Shown here: positions 1 to 7,604 of the stretch, piece by piece | How positions within the stretch are numbered: position 1 is the stretch's first letter | Layout of the letters: every line of letters begins with the position of its first letter | NCBI GenBank assembly: GCA_045612485.1 | Contig: JAZKZE010000125.1 | Coordinates: 1 to 27,440, forward strand | From: RGIG5327 sp045612485 | GTDB lineage: Bacteria > Verrucomicrobiota > Lentisphaeria > Victivallales > UBA1829 | Length of the DNA: 27,440 nucleotides | Direction of reading: 5' to 3' | Notes under the pieces: generated by a model | Told to the model about the DNA's origin: nothing | Database searches by the model: none | The model's input: the letters and a program-made list of their open reading frames with translations, nothing else | Made by a program: the position numbers and the translations under genes

Positions 1-927
1 CTTATTGGCGTAACTTACGATCCCGCCTTCATAAACCTCCGACGCCCCCGGCACATTGGTAATAAGCTGGGAGATCAATCCCCCCGTACAGGATTCCGCA
101 AGGGAAAGATTGCAATTTTTCTCCTTCAGAAGAAGAATGATCTCTTCCGCCACCGTTTTTGCCTTATCAGACAATAACTCCTTCTCAAACTCCTTACGGA
201 TCATTCCGGAGGCATTTTCAATGGTCTTTTCACATTCAGAAGTAATAAAAAGTTTTACAAATTCAGGTGCGGCACAATAGGCAACGGAAAGAGCAGGCAG
301 GGAAGCAATGATTCCTTGCATCCTCTCTTCCACTCTGGATTCACCCACCCCGGCAATATGGAAAAGGAAGGAATATAATTTGCTGTCCAGAGCCTTTTTC
401 ACAAGAGGCATGACCTGATGATCGAACATGGGATCCAGTTCAGATGGAGGCCCCGGCATCATGACAATATATTTGCCGGGGAAGGGATCTTTTTCCCCCA
501 GTTCAAGATAGATCCCCGGAGCTGTTCCGTAATGGTTGGGAATAAGGACTGCTCCTTCCGGAATATCCGCCTGAGAGAGAAAATGCAGCGGAAGATCACT
601 TCCCCTTCTCATACTTGCCCAGCGGTCGGTGATCGCCTTTACAGCTTCACTGTTGCGGTATAATTTCCGTCCCAGGAATTCCGCCACTGCCGGTTTGGTA
701 AGATCGTCGGAAGTAGGACCAAGTCCCCCGGAAACAAGAACAAAATCGGTTTCTTTCATCAGGATCTTCAAGGCATTGACCACATCTTCCGACCTGTCCG
801 GAACCTCCAGAGCCATGGCAGGATAGATCCCCTCCTGAAGCAGTTTTGACCCCATATATCCAAGATTTGTATTGATGACCGCCCCTTTGAGCAGTTCATC
901 GCCGATACACAATACACCGATCTTCAT
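1..927 (-). CDS. cinA: CinA family protein (NMN amidohydrolase / MoCF-type domain), 3' end missing
   Basis: I translated this frame by hand; 309 codons are present and it runs off the left edge, so about 100 residues of a usual ~410-residue CinA are missing. The N-terminus carries the molybdopterin-binding-like (MoCF) domain: GDELL at residues 9-13 followed by NTN, then a GGLGPT..DD..T motif near residues 67-76. The C-terminal CinA domain starts near residue 260 and shows ESCTGGLIS, VPGAS and VSYANK, typical of the nicotinamide-mononucleotide amidase module that recycles NMN. The ATG overlaps the TGA of the upstream acyltransferase gene (ATGA), which implies translational coupling. It is the last visible gene of the yebC-led operon. 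The family is certain; whether both domains are active cannot be judged from the partial sequence. Confidence 0.93.
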   Translation of the reverse strand, partial: MKIGVLCIGDELLKGAVINTNLGYMGSKLLQEGIYPAMALEVPDRSEDVVNALKILMKETDFVLVSGGLGPTSDDLTKPAVAEFLGRKLYRNSEAVKAITDRWASMRRGSDLPLHFLSQADIPEGAVLIPNHYGTAPGIYLELGEKDPFPGKYIVMMPGPPSELDPMFDHQVMPLVKKALDSKLYSFLFHIAGVGESRVEERMQGIIASLPALSVAYCAAPEFVKLFITSECEKTIENASGMIRKEFEKELLSDKAKTVAEEIILLLKEKNCNLSLAESCTGGLISQLITNVPGASEVYEGGIVSYANK

Positions 928-1664
928 TTTCCTGTTTCCTTATTTCTTTTTGCCGCTTTTCTTGCAGCATATTCTATAGCATCTTTTTCCGCCTCTTTTT
1001 CCATTTCAGGCGTGACACCGGATATCAGATTAAGTTTTTTCCTCAAATCTTCCCGCCATTTTTCCACCTCTTCTTCTGTAAGATCCGGCGGAATATGCAA
1101 GGCTTCCCCCAGTACATAAGTAATTTTTGCCCAGGGCTTGGGGATCTGGAATTTATCCCAGCTTTTCAACTCCCAGTAAGAGGAATAATTGATGGCAACA
1201 GGAATAAGTTTCACTCCAGTTTCACTTGCCATGCGAACAGGTCCCCGGCTCATGGAATATCTGGGGCCTCTGGGACCATCGGGAGTCATCGCTACATATT
1301 TTCCCTTTTTCAGAGATTCCACCGCCGCCCCCATCACCTGTACACTTTTACGGGAGGAAGAGCCGCGGATAGATTCCACTTTCCACTGTCTGCAAAGGTC
1401 AGCAATATACTGCCCGTCCCGGGAAGCACTGATCAATGCGGAAGTATGTTCCCTTTCCCAGCGGGGACACATCACAGGGAAAAAGAGCAGCCGGTTATGC
1501 CAGATGATAATGACCCCCGGAGCCCCTTCCGATCCCAGATAGCCGTGGGGATCTATGATTTCTGTACGCATAAGATAACGGAAAAGAAAAATAAGTTTTG
1601 CCGGAATATAAAAGATCCAGTCCGGCAGTTTTTTGATTTCACGGAAATTCCGGATAAATGACAT
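924..1664 (-). CDS. DUF374-type lysophospholipid acyltransferase family protein
   Basis: 246 residues. The family motif pattern is clear: WHNR with His56 as the likely catalytic base near residues 55-58, SRDGQ at 81-85, RGSSS at 100-104, TPDGPRGP at 127-134, and SWDKFQIPKPW at 168-178. This is the DUF374 branch of the glycerolipid/lipid A acyltransferase-like superfamily, membrane-associated proteins that transfer an acyl chain to a lysolipid or lipid A precursor. The N-terminal 35 residues are hydrophobic and basic, consistent with membrane contact. It sits 13 bases after nth and overlaps cinA by four bases. Two upstream operon genes make phosphatidylethanolamine, so a role in envelope lipid building is plausible. 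The exact acceptor is unknown. Confidence 0.85.
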   Translation of the reverse strand: MSFIRNFREIKKLPDWIFYIPAKLIFLFRYLMRTEIIDPHGYLGSEGAPGVIIIWHNRLLFFPVMCPRWEREHTSALISASRDGQYIADLCRQWKVESIRGSSSRKSVQVMGAAVESLKKGKYVAMTPDGPRGPRYSMSRGPVRMASETGVKLIPVAINYSSYWELKSWDKFQIPKPWAKITYVLGEALHIPPDLTEEEVEKWREDLRKKLNLISGVTPEMEKEAEKDAIEYAARKAAKRNKETGK

Positions 1665-1677
1665 GATGTTTTCCTGT

Positions 1678-2385
1678 TTATTTTTTTTCGATACAGTTTT
1701 TACATAATTGCCGGATCACACATCTTTCACATGCAGGACGCCCTGCAACACAGCAGGAACGGCCGTGAATGATCAGAAGATGGGATAATTCCCCCAGCTC
1801 GGAGGAACGTTCCGGAGGAAAAGTATTGCAAAGGAGTTCTTCGATTTTCACCGGGTCTTTCGTATTCACAAGTCCGGTAAGATTACTTAAACGGATCACA
1901 TGGGTATCCACCGGAAGTCCCGGAAGCCCGAAGGCATCCGCAAGCACCACATTGGCAGTTTTTCTGCCCACTCCCGGCAGGGTAATGAGTTCCTCCATTG
2001 TGGAAGGAAGGATGCCGCCGAATCTTTCACACAGCATCACAGAGGCCTCTTTGATATGACGGGCTTTGGCTCTGTAATACCCGCATTTATGTACAAGAGT
2101 TTCCAGTGTGGAAAGTTCCGCTTCTGCAAAATCCTGCGGCGTGGAAAATTCTTTAAAGAGTTCCTTTGTCACGATATTAACAGTTCTGTCCGTACACTGG
2201 GCGGAAAGGATGGTGGCAACAAGAAGCTGAAAAGGGGTTTCATGTTCCAGAAAACATTTCTGAAACCCATACTCCTCCAGCAGAAGGGAATAGATCCGGG
2301 TAAGTCTTTCTGTGGAAAGGTATTTATTTCTGCCGGAAGAAACGGCAGAAGATTTTCCGGAAGAGGAAACAGAAGCTCTTTTCAT
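1678..2385 (-). CDS. nth: Endonuclease III (DNA glycosylase/AP lyase)
   Basis: 235 residues. It removes oxidised pyrimidines and cleaves the abasic site. The helix-hairpin-helix LPGVGRKTANVVL spans about 136-148 with catalytic Lys142. VDTH at 159-162 supplies the catalytic Asp160. The [4Fe-4S] ligands follow the canonical C-X6-C-X2-C-X5-C spacing at Cys212, 219, 222 and 228. The first ~20 residues are a Ser/Lys/Arg-rich extension not found in the E. coli enzyme (211 residues). The ATG at 2385 has AAGAAGAG a few bases upstream, and the extension could be partly untranslated only if a start further in were used, for which I see no better site. The gene follows pssA by 10 bases. Confidence 0.96.
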   Translation of the reverse strand: MKRASVSSSGKSSAVSSGRNKYLSTERLTRIYSLLLEEYGFQKCFLEHETPFQLLVATILSAQCTDRTVNIVTKELFKEFSTPQDFAEAELSTLETLVHKCGYYRAKARHIKEASVMLCERFGGILPSTMEELITLPGVGRKTANVVLADAFGLPGLPVDTHVIRLSNLTGLVNTKDPVKIEELLCNTFPPERSSELGELSHLLIIHGRSCCVAGRPACERCVIRQLCKNCIEKK

Positions 2386-2395
2386 ATTGCTCTTC

Positions 2396-3238
2396 TTACA
2401 GATGAGCGTCTTCCACTCTTTTAAGGATCTTCAGTTTGACCAGTATGGCGGCGATCAGTCCCCAGATCACATAACCATTGATCAGGATGGCGATCGTCCA
2501 TACAGGATAATTTTTCCGGACAATGGATTCACACGCCAATGCTGCAATAATAATGATCAGAACAGCCAGACGCCGTTTGTTATGGAAGGCGGAAAAGAAC
2601 CATTTGCCGAAATGCTGATAGGAAATGGTACTGACCATGAGGAAACCGAGAAATGCCGCATACCAGGGCAGGACAGAGATCAGTTTGAGCATGGAGTGTT
2701 TGTCTGAGTGTTCTACAGCAAAAAGGAAAATGATACTGCATATTGCCGCCGCTGCACCGGGAGAGGGAATTCCGGAAAAACGATCGGAACTCTTCTTTTC
2801 CTGCATGGCATGAACATTATATTTTGCAAGCCGCAATGCCGCACCGCCAAGATAAATGGCGGAACAGCACCAGACAAGAAGAAATTCATTGCTTCTTACT
2901 TCTGAAAGACGGTGTGCCATAACTGCAACAAGGGTGGCAGGCGCCACACCGAATGTGACCATATCCGCCAGGGAATCCATCTGGATACCATGAAGGCTTG
3001 CCGCATTGAGCAACCGCGCCGCATAACCGTCAAAGGCATCAAATACCATAGCACAGATGATCATAAATGCACTGAAAGCAAAAATGGAACTGACGGTTTC
3101 AGCATTTCCCGGATCATAGACCTGCAAGGTGAAAAGGATCGCGGCAAAACCGCACAGAGAGTTGCCCAGGGTAAGAGCATTGGGGATCCATTTCAGGTAT
3201 TTTACCAGAGGGACAAGACTCGCCACCACTTTTTTCAT
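2396..3238 (-). CDS. pssA: CDP-diacylglycerol--serine O-phosphatidyltransferase
   Basis: 280 residues, an integral membrane enzyme that makes phosphatidylserine from CDP-diacylglycerol and serine. The CDP-alcohol phosphotransferase signature is complete: Asp67, Asp70-Gly71, Ala74-Arg75, Gly84, Asp88, Asp92, matching D-x2-D-G-x2-A-R-x8-G-x3-D-x3-D. Several hydrophobic stretches (about 20-40, 52-68, 95-110, 118-137, and others in the C-terminal half) fit six or more membrane segments. WIPNALTLGN near the N-terminus is typical of PssA. It lies directly after psd, so both steps of phosphatidylethanolamine synthesis are co-transcribed. A GAGGTG ribosome site precedes the ATG. Confidence 0.95.
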   Translation of the reverse strand: MKKVVASLVPLVKYLKWIPNALTLGNSLCGFAAILFTLQVYDPGNAETVSSIFAFSAFMIICAMVFDAFDGYAARLLNAASLHGIQMDSLADMVTFGVAPATLVAVMAHRLSEVRSNEFLLVWCCSAIYLGGAALRLAKYNVHAMQEKKSSDRFSGIPSPGAAAAICSIIFLFAVEHSDKHSMLKLISVLPWYAAFLGFLMVSTISYQHFGKWFFSAFHNKRRLAVLIIIIAALACESIVRKNYPVWTIAILINGYVIWGLIAAILVKLKILKRVEDAHL

Positions 3239-3280
3239 TTCAGCACCTCATTCTTTATATTTGCTTGATTGATTTACTCT

Positions 3281-3976
3281 TCAAATCTGTTTTTCCCGAC
3301 TGAATACGGCAAGAACCGTTTTACCGGCATACACTCTTTCCCCGGTATTGGCAACAATGGAAACCGGAGATTTTGCCGGAAGATATAATTCTGTACGGCT
3401 GCCGTACCGGATCATACCGTATCTGGCACCCTTTTTCAATTTATCACCGATCTCTGCTTTACAGACGATACGGCACAGCTTTCCGCCGGAAATCTGTTTG
3501 ATCGCCACAGGGAACCGGGTATCTTCGATCTCACCGGTCCCGCCGAGAAGAAGAAAGCTGTGTTCCTCTTTTTCCTCCGTTTTTTCCCTGCTCTCCTTTA
3601 TCTTGACGATTACTGGACATGGGATGCGGTTTATATGCACATCAAAAAGGGATTGTACGATTCCTATACGCAGAATATCGTACCCTTCAAACAGCTCCCG
3701 CAATACCGGCTCTTCACAGGAGGCATTGGGTATAAGCTCCATATCTTTCACAATTCCGTCAGCAGGAGCAACCAATTCTGTCTTATCCTGCCCGATCACC
3801 CTGTGGGGATCCCGGAAAAAGGTGATGAATGCCCCCCACAAAAGTAAACCGGCAACAATAAGAAAACATCCGGCAGAAAAAGCAAAATACATCAACACAC
3901 AGGAAACAAGAAACACAGCAACAAGTACAAATGTTGCTGCAAGCCATTGCGCTCTGCCGTATTTGGTCAGTTTCAT
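3281..3976 (-). CDS. psd: Phosphatidylserine decarboxylase proenzyme, short type
   Basis: 231 residues from the ATG at 3976. An in-frame ATG at 4075 lies inside ruvC and would add 33 residues unlike the family; the 3976 start has AGAGGG five bases upstream. Two N-terminal hydrophobic segments (about residues 10-48) anchor it in the membrane. FRDP at 54-57, VAPADG near 69-74 and DVHINR at 112-117 are family motifs. RYGS (Ser193) is the expected self-cleavage site that creates the pyruvoyl group. The length fits the short, archaeal/PSD-A type. It turns phosphatidylserine from PssA into phosphatidylethanolamine. The gene is 38 bases after ruvC and 42 before pssA. Confidence 0.93.
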   Translation of the reverse strand: MKLTKYGRAQWLAATFVLVAVFLVSCVLMYFAFSAGCFLIVAGLLLWGAFITFFRDPHRVIGQDKTELVAPADGIVKDMELIPNASCEEPVLRELFEGYDILRIGIVQSLFDVHINRIPCPVIVKIKESREKTEEKEEHSFLLLGGTGEIEDTRFPVAIKQISGGKLCRIVCKAEIGDKLKKGARYGMIRYGSRTELYLPAKSPVSIVANTGERVYAGKTVLAVFSREKQI

Positions 3977-3980
3977 TTTT

Positions 3981-3986
3981 CCCTCT
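3981..3986 (-). promoter_or_regulatory. Ribosome binding site deciding the psd start
   Basis: Read on the minus strand the sequence is AGAGGG, four to five bases before ATG 3976. No comparable site precedes the upstream in-frame ATG at 4075, which lies inside ruvC. This fixes the shorter psd start. Confidence 0.75.
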
Positions 3987-4014
3987 GATATATTCTTTTT
4001 TTGATCTTTTCTGT

Positions 4015-4521
4015 TTATATTTCCCTGCACAATCCCGTCAATGCCCCCTGACGGCAGGCAAGGTTGCCGTGACATACTGCCAGAGCCAGTGCATCGGTGG
4101 AGTCATCAGGAATATCCGCCACATTCAGGGAACACAAAGAAGCAAGTACATTTGCCACCTGTTCCTTGGAGGCCGTTCCCAACCCTACAGCAGCTCTTTT
4201 GGCAGTCTTGGGGGAATATTCGTAAACAGGGATCTTTTCAATGGCGGCGGAAGTGATCGCCGCACCTCTTGCAAGAGAAAGGATCATTGCTGTTTTAACA
4301 TTTCTGTTGACAAAAGCAGTTTCCAGAGAAACAGCATCCACTTTGAATGTGGTGATCAGTTCCCTGATCCCCAGAAAGATCCTTCTCACGCACTCCGTAT
4401 GTTTCAGATTTGCTTTATTATGGATGACTCCGCAATCCAGCACCCGTATGGAGTTGTGATCCATTTCCACAACTCCATACCCGGTATTCCGCATTGCTGT
4501 ATCAATCCCAAGAATAATCAT
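4015..4521 (-). CDS. ruvC: Crossover junction endodeoxyribonuclease RuvC
   Basis: 168 residues, the Holliday-junction resolvase of homologous recombination. The four acidic catalytic residues are visible: Asp7 in GIDTAMRNTG, Glu67 in SLETAF, and Asp140/Asp143 in the DDSTDALALAVCH block. KRAAVGLGTASKEQV near 108-122 is the expected DNA-binding loop region. It follows yebC by 21 bases, a very common pairing in bacteria. RuvA and RuvB are not in the window. Confidence 0.96.
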   Translation of the reverse strand: MIILGIDTAMRNTGYGVVEMDHNSIRVLDCGVIHNKANLKHTECVRRIFLGIRELITTFKVDAVSLETAFVNRNVKTAMILSLARGAAITSAAIEKIPVYEYSPKTAKRAAVGLGTASKEQVANVLASLCSLNVADIPDDSTDALALAVCHGNLACRQGALTGLCREI

Positions 4522-4542
4522 ACGGAATATAATAATGAACCC

Positions 4543-5301
4543 TTATTCTTCGTCCATCTGTTCCATGATTTCGTCAGGGATCTCGGAGTTCTGGTGTACG
4601 TTCTGCACATCTTCCAGTTCTTCCAGTTTATCCACAAGACGCATCACCTGCTGGGCAGCCTGAACGGTTTTGATTTCCACTGTATTATCCGGTTTACGGA
4701 TGATGGCAGCTTCAGCACATTCGATTCCGGCATCTTCCAGAGCTTTGGCGATTTCGGTGAAAGCATCAGGAGCTCCCCAGATTTCAGCGACACCATCTTC
4801 CACGATAATATCTTCCGCACCGGCTTCCAGAACGATATCCATGAGTTTTTCTTCATCGGCATTGGCTTCGTCGGTGATGACAAAGTGGGCTTTTCTCTGG
4901 AACATCCAGGAAACAGCTCCGCTGGCAGCAAGGTTACCGTTGTTGCGGTCGAAAGCAACACGCACGTCACCGATGGTACGGTTCTTGTTATCGGTCAGAC
5001 ATTCCACGATGAAAGCGGTTCCTTCGGGACCGTAACCTTCGTACACGATCTCTTCATAGTTGACGTTGCCCAGTTCACCGGCACCTTTTTTGATGGCGCG
5101 GTCAATGTTTTCACGGGGCATATTTGCAGATCTTGCTTCAATAAGAGCGAGGCGCAGTCTGGGGTTGTTGTTGGGATCTTTCCCACTCTGTTTCACGCAG
5201 ACCATGATCTCTTTTGCCAATTTGGAAAAGATTTTGCCTTTCTTTTTGTCAGATGCCTCTTTTTTGTGCTTGATGTTAGCCCATTTACTATGACCGGACA
5301 T
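4543..5301 (-). CDS. yebC: YebC/PmpR/TACO1 family translation or transcription factor
   Basis: 252 residues. The N-terminal MSGHSKWANIKHKK block and the following basic helical region are diagnostic, as are NMPRENIDRAIKKG near 59-72 and the EGYGPEG...VECLTDNKNRT segment near 88-109. Members were described as DNA-binding regulators; later work on the family also ties them to relief of ribosome stalling. The C-terminus is acidic (EIPDEIMEQMDEE). The gene is first in the operon: a strong promoter lies 84 bases upstream and an AAAGG ribosome site precedes the ATG. No other start is plausible given the conserved N-terminus. Confidence 0.96.
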   Translation of the reverse strand: MSGHSKWANIKHKKEASDKKKGKIFSKLAKEIMVCVKQSGKDPNNNPRLRLALIEARSANMPRENIDRAIKKGAGELGNVNYEEIVYEGYGPEGTAFIVECLTDNKNRTIGDVRVAFDRNNGNLAASGAVSWMFQRKAHFVITDEANADEEKLMDIVLEAGAEDIIVEDGVAEIWGAPDAFTEIAKALEDAGIECAEAAIIRKPDNTVEIKTVQAAQQVMRLVDKLEELEDVQNVHQNSEIPDEIMEQMDEE

Positions 5302-5384
5302 GATTACCGCCTTTCGTTGATTTTTTTATTTTTATCTTTAAAACATATATTTGGTTGTTTTCCAAAGATATTCTGTTCAAAAGT

Positions 5385-5413
5385 AATATAGCACACTTTT
5401 GTCTTTTTGTCAA
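5385..5413 (-). promoter_or_regulatory. Sigma70-type promoter for the yebC operon
   Basis: On the minus strand: TTGACA (5413-5408), 17-base spacer, TATATT (5390-5385), with TGC directly before the -10 (extended -10). It reads toward yebC. The block GTGCTATATTA recurs at the reductase and V-ATPase promoters in this window. Confidence 0.85.
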
Positions 5414-5459
5414 TAGAAAATCGTTTCTTTCCCCCTGCGGACAAAGGGAAAAGAGTTTA

Positions 5460-6287
5460 TCAGAGACTCGGAAATGCTTCAAGAAACACCCGGTGAAAAT
5501 CCTTGTCGCCATATTTATCGGGACTTTCCGGCAGCAGTTCTTCCCTTTTGTAATTGGAAAAAAGATCTTTCACAAGAATCTGTTTCTTTTCCTGCTCTAT
5601 ATGGAAAAGAACTTTCCATGTACGGCATGAAATGATATACTCTCCCTCTTTCCCCTCCGCCTTTTTCACCCTTTTGCGGGAGGCATCCAGAGGAGAATAT
5701 TTAAGCTGGATACGGCAGAAATTTTCCACATCCAGAGATGACAGTTCCGCAAGGAAACGGCTTTTCGCAAGAAAATCATCCGTAAAAAACACCTCATAAC
5801 CGGTATCTTTGATCCGGTCATGCCACCCTGCCGCCGATGCGGGAAAAGCATCCGCTTCCGGAATATAGGGTTTGATGTCAAATACGGGAGTTCCATCCAG
5901 AATATCGCAGGGCCCGATAAGAAGTCCTGTTTTTTCCACAGAAACAAGTTTCACACAGCTCAACCCTATGGGATTGGGCCGGTGAGGGGATCTTGTTGCA
6001 AAAAGGGAATACTTTTTCCCGTCCGGAGAAACAGGTGGCCGTACCATGGGGTTCCAGTGATCCCAGTTCAAATGAAAGCAGAATACGACCCAGATACGTT
6101 CAAAACCGGCAAGATCTTTCGCCGCAAGAGCGTATCTTGGTTCATCCTTCACCCATTCAATAAACGCCGTCACGCCGGAAAAAGATGCCTGCCGGGGCAT
6201 CTCATACCGGTAACGGGAGGAAGTCCTTACATAGCCGATGGCTTTGAAAGGAAAGGCTGTTATACTTTCAGTGATCTCTTCAGACAT
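5460..6287 (-). CDS. trmO: tRNA (N6-threonylcarbamoyladenosine37-N6)-methyltransferase TrmO (TsaA-like)
   Basis: 275 residues. The N-terminal ~150 residues carry the TsaA/TrmO beta-barrel signature: IGYVRT at 17-22, FATRSPHRPNPIGLS at 96-110, and DILDGTPVFDIKPYIP at 128-143. These form the S-adenosylmethionine site of enzymes that methylate t6A37 in ANN-decoding tRNAs. The remaining ~120 residues correspond to the TrmO C-terminal domain, with a divergent sequence. It starts three bases after the queC stop and is the last gene of this operon, with no clean terminator between it and the yebC promoter. E. coli TrmO is 235 residues, so this one is somewhat longer. Confidence 0.9.
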   Translation of the reverse strand: MSEEITESITAFPFKAIGYVRTSSRYRYEMPRQASFSGVTAFIEWVKDEPRYALAAKDLAGFERIWVVFCFHLNWDHWNPMVRPPVSPDGKKYSLFATRSPHRPNPIGLSCVKLVSVEKTGLLIGPCDILDGTPVFDIKPYIPEADAFPASAAGWHDRIKDTGYEVFFTDDFLAKSRFLAELSSLDVENFCRIQLKYSPLDASRKRVKKAEGKEGEYIISCRTWKVLFHIEQEKKQILVKDLFSNYKREELLPESPDKYGDKDFHRVFLEAFPSL

Positions 6288-6290
6288 AAC

Positions 6291-6968
6291 TTATTTTTCC
6301 AATGCAGGATCTTCCATACCCAGAAAATGAAAAGCATCTTTCCGCAGACCGCAGGAATCACATTTTCCGCATGCCCTGCCGTCGGGAGAGGGATTATAAC
6401 AGCTGTGGGTATCGGAATAATCCACTCCCAGGGAAAGTCCCAGAGAGATGATCTCATGTTTTTTCAAGTTCTGTAAAGGAGCATGGATATTGAATTTCCA
6501 CCCTTCATCCACGGCACAGGTCCCCAGTCTTGCCGTTTCCGCAAAAGAACGGATAAAATCGGGCCGGCAGTCGGGATAACCGGAATAATCTATGGAATTC
6601 ACACCGATAAATATATCCTTTGCCCCGATACTTTCCGCAAACGCAGTGGCAAAAGAGAGAAATACAAGATTTCTTGCCGGTACATAGGTGGAGGGTACGC
6701 CATGCTCTTCCGGGATATAGTCCGGGATCTCCGCCGTCTTTGAAGTAAGGGCGGAGGCTTCCGGCACTCCAAGACGGAAGGATACCGGATGAAATTCCGC
6801 CCCTGCTTTTGCTGCATTTTTCTTTGCAAGGGACAATTCTATATCATGCCGCTGTCCGTAATCAAAGGTAAGGGCATGAAGTTCAAATCCTTCTTTCCTT
6901 GCAATGGCAAGACAGGTAACAGAATCCAGTCCCCCGCTCAACAGTACTACTGCTTTTTTCACGTTCAC
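6291..6968 (-). CDS. queC: 7-cyano-7-deazaguanine synthase QueC
   Basis: 225 residues. It converts 7-carboxy-7-deazaguanine to preQ0 with ATP and ammonia, a step of queuosine synthesis. The PP-loop SGGLDS sits at residues 11-16, and YGQRH follows near 37-41. The zinc site is Cys190, Cys200, Cys203 and Cys206 (C-x9-C-x2-C-x2-C). The start is a GTG at 6968, which overlaps the TGA of the thioredoxin gene (GTGA); a second GTG two codons later is an equally possible start. No other queuosine genes (queD, queE, queF) are in the window. Confidence 0.96.
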   Translation of the reverse strand: MNVKKAVVLLSGGLDSVTCLAIARKEGFELHALTFDYGQRHDIELSLAKKNAAKAGAEFHPVSFRLGVPEASALTSKTAEIPDYIPEEHGVPSTYVPARNLVFLSFATAFAESIGAKDIFIGVNSIDYSGYPDCRPDFIRSFAETARLGTCAVDEGWKFNIHAPLQNLKKHEIISLGLSLGVDYSDTHSCYNPSPDGRACGKCDSCGLRKDAFHFLGMEDPALEK

Positions 6969-7276
6969 AACCCCAGATTTGTTTCCAGTGCTTCACAGCT
7001 CATCAAACCGCCCAGACGCTTTTCCACTTTTCCGGAACGGATGAAAAAGAGGGCGGGAATGGTATCCACGTTCCACTCTGCGGCAAGATGGGGATATTCA
7101 TCCACATCCACTTTTCCCACGATGATGTCAGGGTGCTTTGCGGCAAAATCCTCCAGTACGGGAGCAAGACGGCAGCAGGGAGTGCACCACTGCGCCCAGA
7201 AATCAACAAGAACAGCTTTTTCCTGCTGGGAAAGGAGTTTTTTAAGAGATTCTTCATTCAAATGTACGACTTCCAT
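6965..7276 (-). CDS. Thioredoxin with a CTPC active site
   Basis: 103 residues from ATG 7276, chosen because AAGGAGA lies six bases upstream and because the in-frame upstream codons overlap the preceding gene. The fold signature is clear: VDFWAQWC at 24-31, the active site CTPC at 31-34 and the cis-proline in DTIPALFF (Pro74). Most thioredoxins have CGPC; here Gly is Thr and a third cysteine (Cys35) directly follows the motif. The gene starts one base after the stop of the ferredoxin:thioredoxin reductase-like gene, which is probably its electron donor. Its 3' end overlaps queC. Confidence 0.93.
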   Translation of the reverse strand: MEVVHLNEESLKKLLSQQEKAVLVDFWAQWCTPCCRLAPVLEDFAAKHPDIIVGKVDVDEYPHLAAEWNVDTIPALFFIRSGKVEKRLGGLMSCEALETNLGL

Positions 7277-7277
7277 T

Positions 7278-7487
7278 TTACTTCTCCTTATAATACAGTT
7301 GACAATGACAGTATCCTTCAAATTCCGGATCAGCGATCTGCTGACGGAATTCCTCACATATACACATATTTTCCGGAACTTTTTTCAGCCGGCAGGGGCA
7401 ATATCCCCCTTTTTTCTCCAACACGGCAAGCAGTTTTTCCACCATTGCCCGGTCTTCGTTCAAACGCACTTTTTCAGGTAAAACCAT
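7278..7487 (-). CDS. Ferredoxin:thioredoxin reductase catalytic-domain-like protein
   Basis: 69 residues. Six cysteines occur as three C-x-C pairs: CPC at 30-32, CIC at 42-44 and CHC at 60-62, followed by QLYY. This is the pattern of the catalytic subunit of ferredoxin:thioredoxin reductase, where a [4Fe-4S] cluster next to a redox disulfide hands electrons from ferredoxin to thioredoxin. Spacing is CPC-x9-CxC-x15-CHC, unlike the plant/cyanobacterial CPC-x16-CPC-x8-CHC, and the middle pair has Ile instead of Pro; I recall similar short versions from anaerobic bacteria. I chose ATG 7487, with GGAG six bases upstream, over ATG 7499, which would lie only a few bases after the predicted transcription start. 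Thioredoxin follows by one base. Confidence 0.85.
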   Translation of the reverse strand: MVLPEKVRLNEDRAMVEKLLAVLEKKGGYCPCRLKKVPENMCICEEFRQQIADPEFEGYCHCQLYYKEK

Positions 7488-7510
7488 ATTCTTCTCCATG
7501 TTTTATTCAT

Positions 7511-7539
7511 AATGTACCACGATCTCATAAAAAATGCAA
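7511..7539 (-). promoter_or_regulatory. Candidate promoter for the reductase-thioredoxin-queC-trmO operon
   Basis: On the minus strand: TTGCAT (7539-7534), 17-base spacer, TACATT (7516-7511). It would give a leader of about 20 bases to the ATG at 7487. No preQ1 riboswitch-sized leader is present. Confidence 0.55.
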
Positions 7540-7576
7540 ATAAGGGAACACTTTTTACAAAATTTTCCTGTACGCC

Positions 7577-7604
7577 TTGCAATTCTGTCAAAAAACTGTA
7601 TATT
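7577..7604 (+). promoter_or_regulatory. Candidate promoter for the MBL-fold hydrolase gene
   Basis: TTGCAA (7577-7582), 16-base spacer, TATATT (7599-7604). It lies 51 bases before the chosen ATG and is divergent from the reductase operon promoter. Confidence 0.6.

Noticed and set aside
3931..5391. A 486-codon open frame on the plus strand opposite ruvC and yebC
   Set aside because: Both genes on the minus strand are clear family members. The plus-strand product is rich in Phe, His and Cys and resembles nothing.
5414..5459. A terminator for trmO
   Set aside because: A weak TTTCCC/GGGAAA hairpin exists on the minus strand, but it has no T run. Read-through into yebC cannot be excluded.
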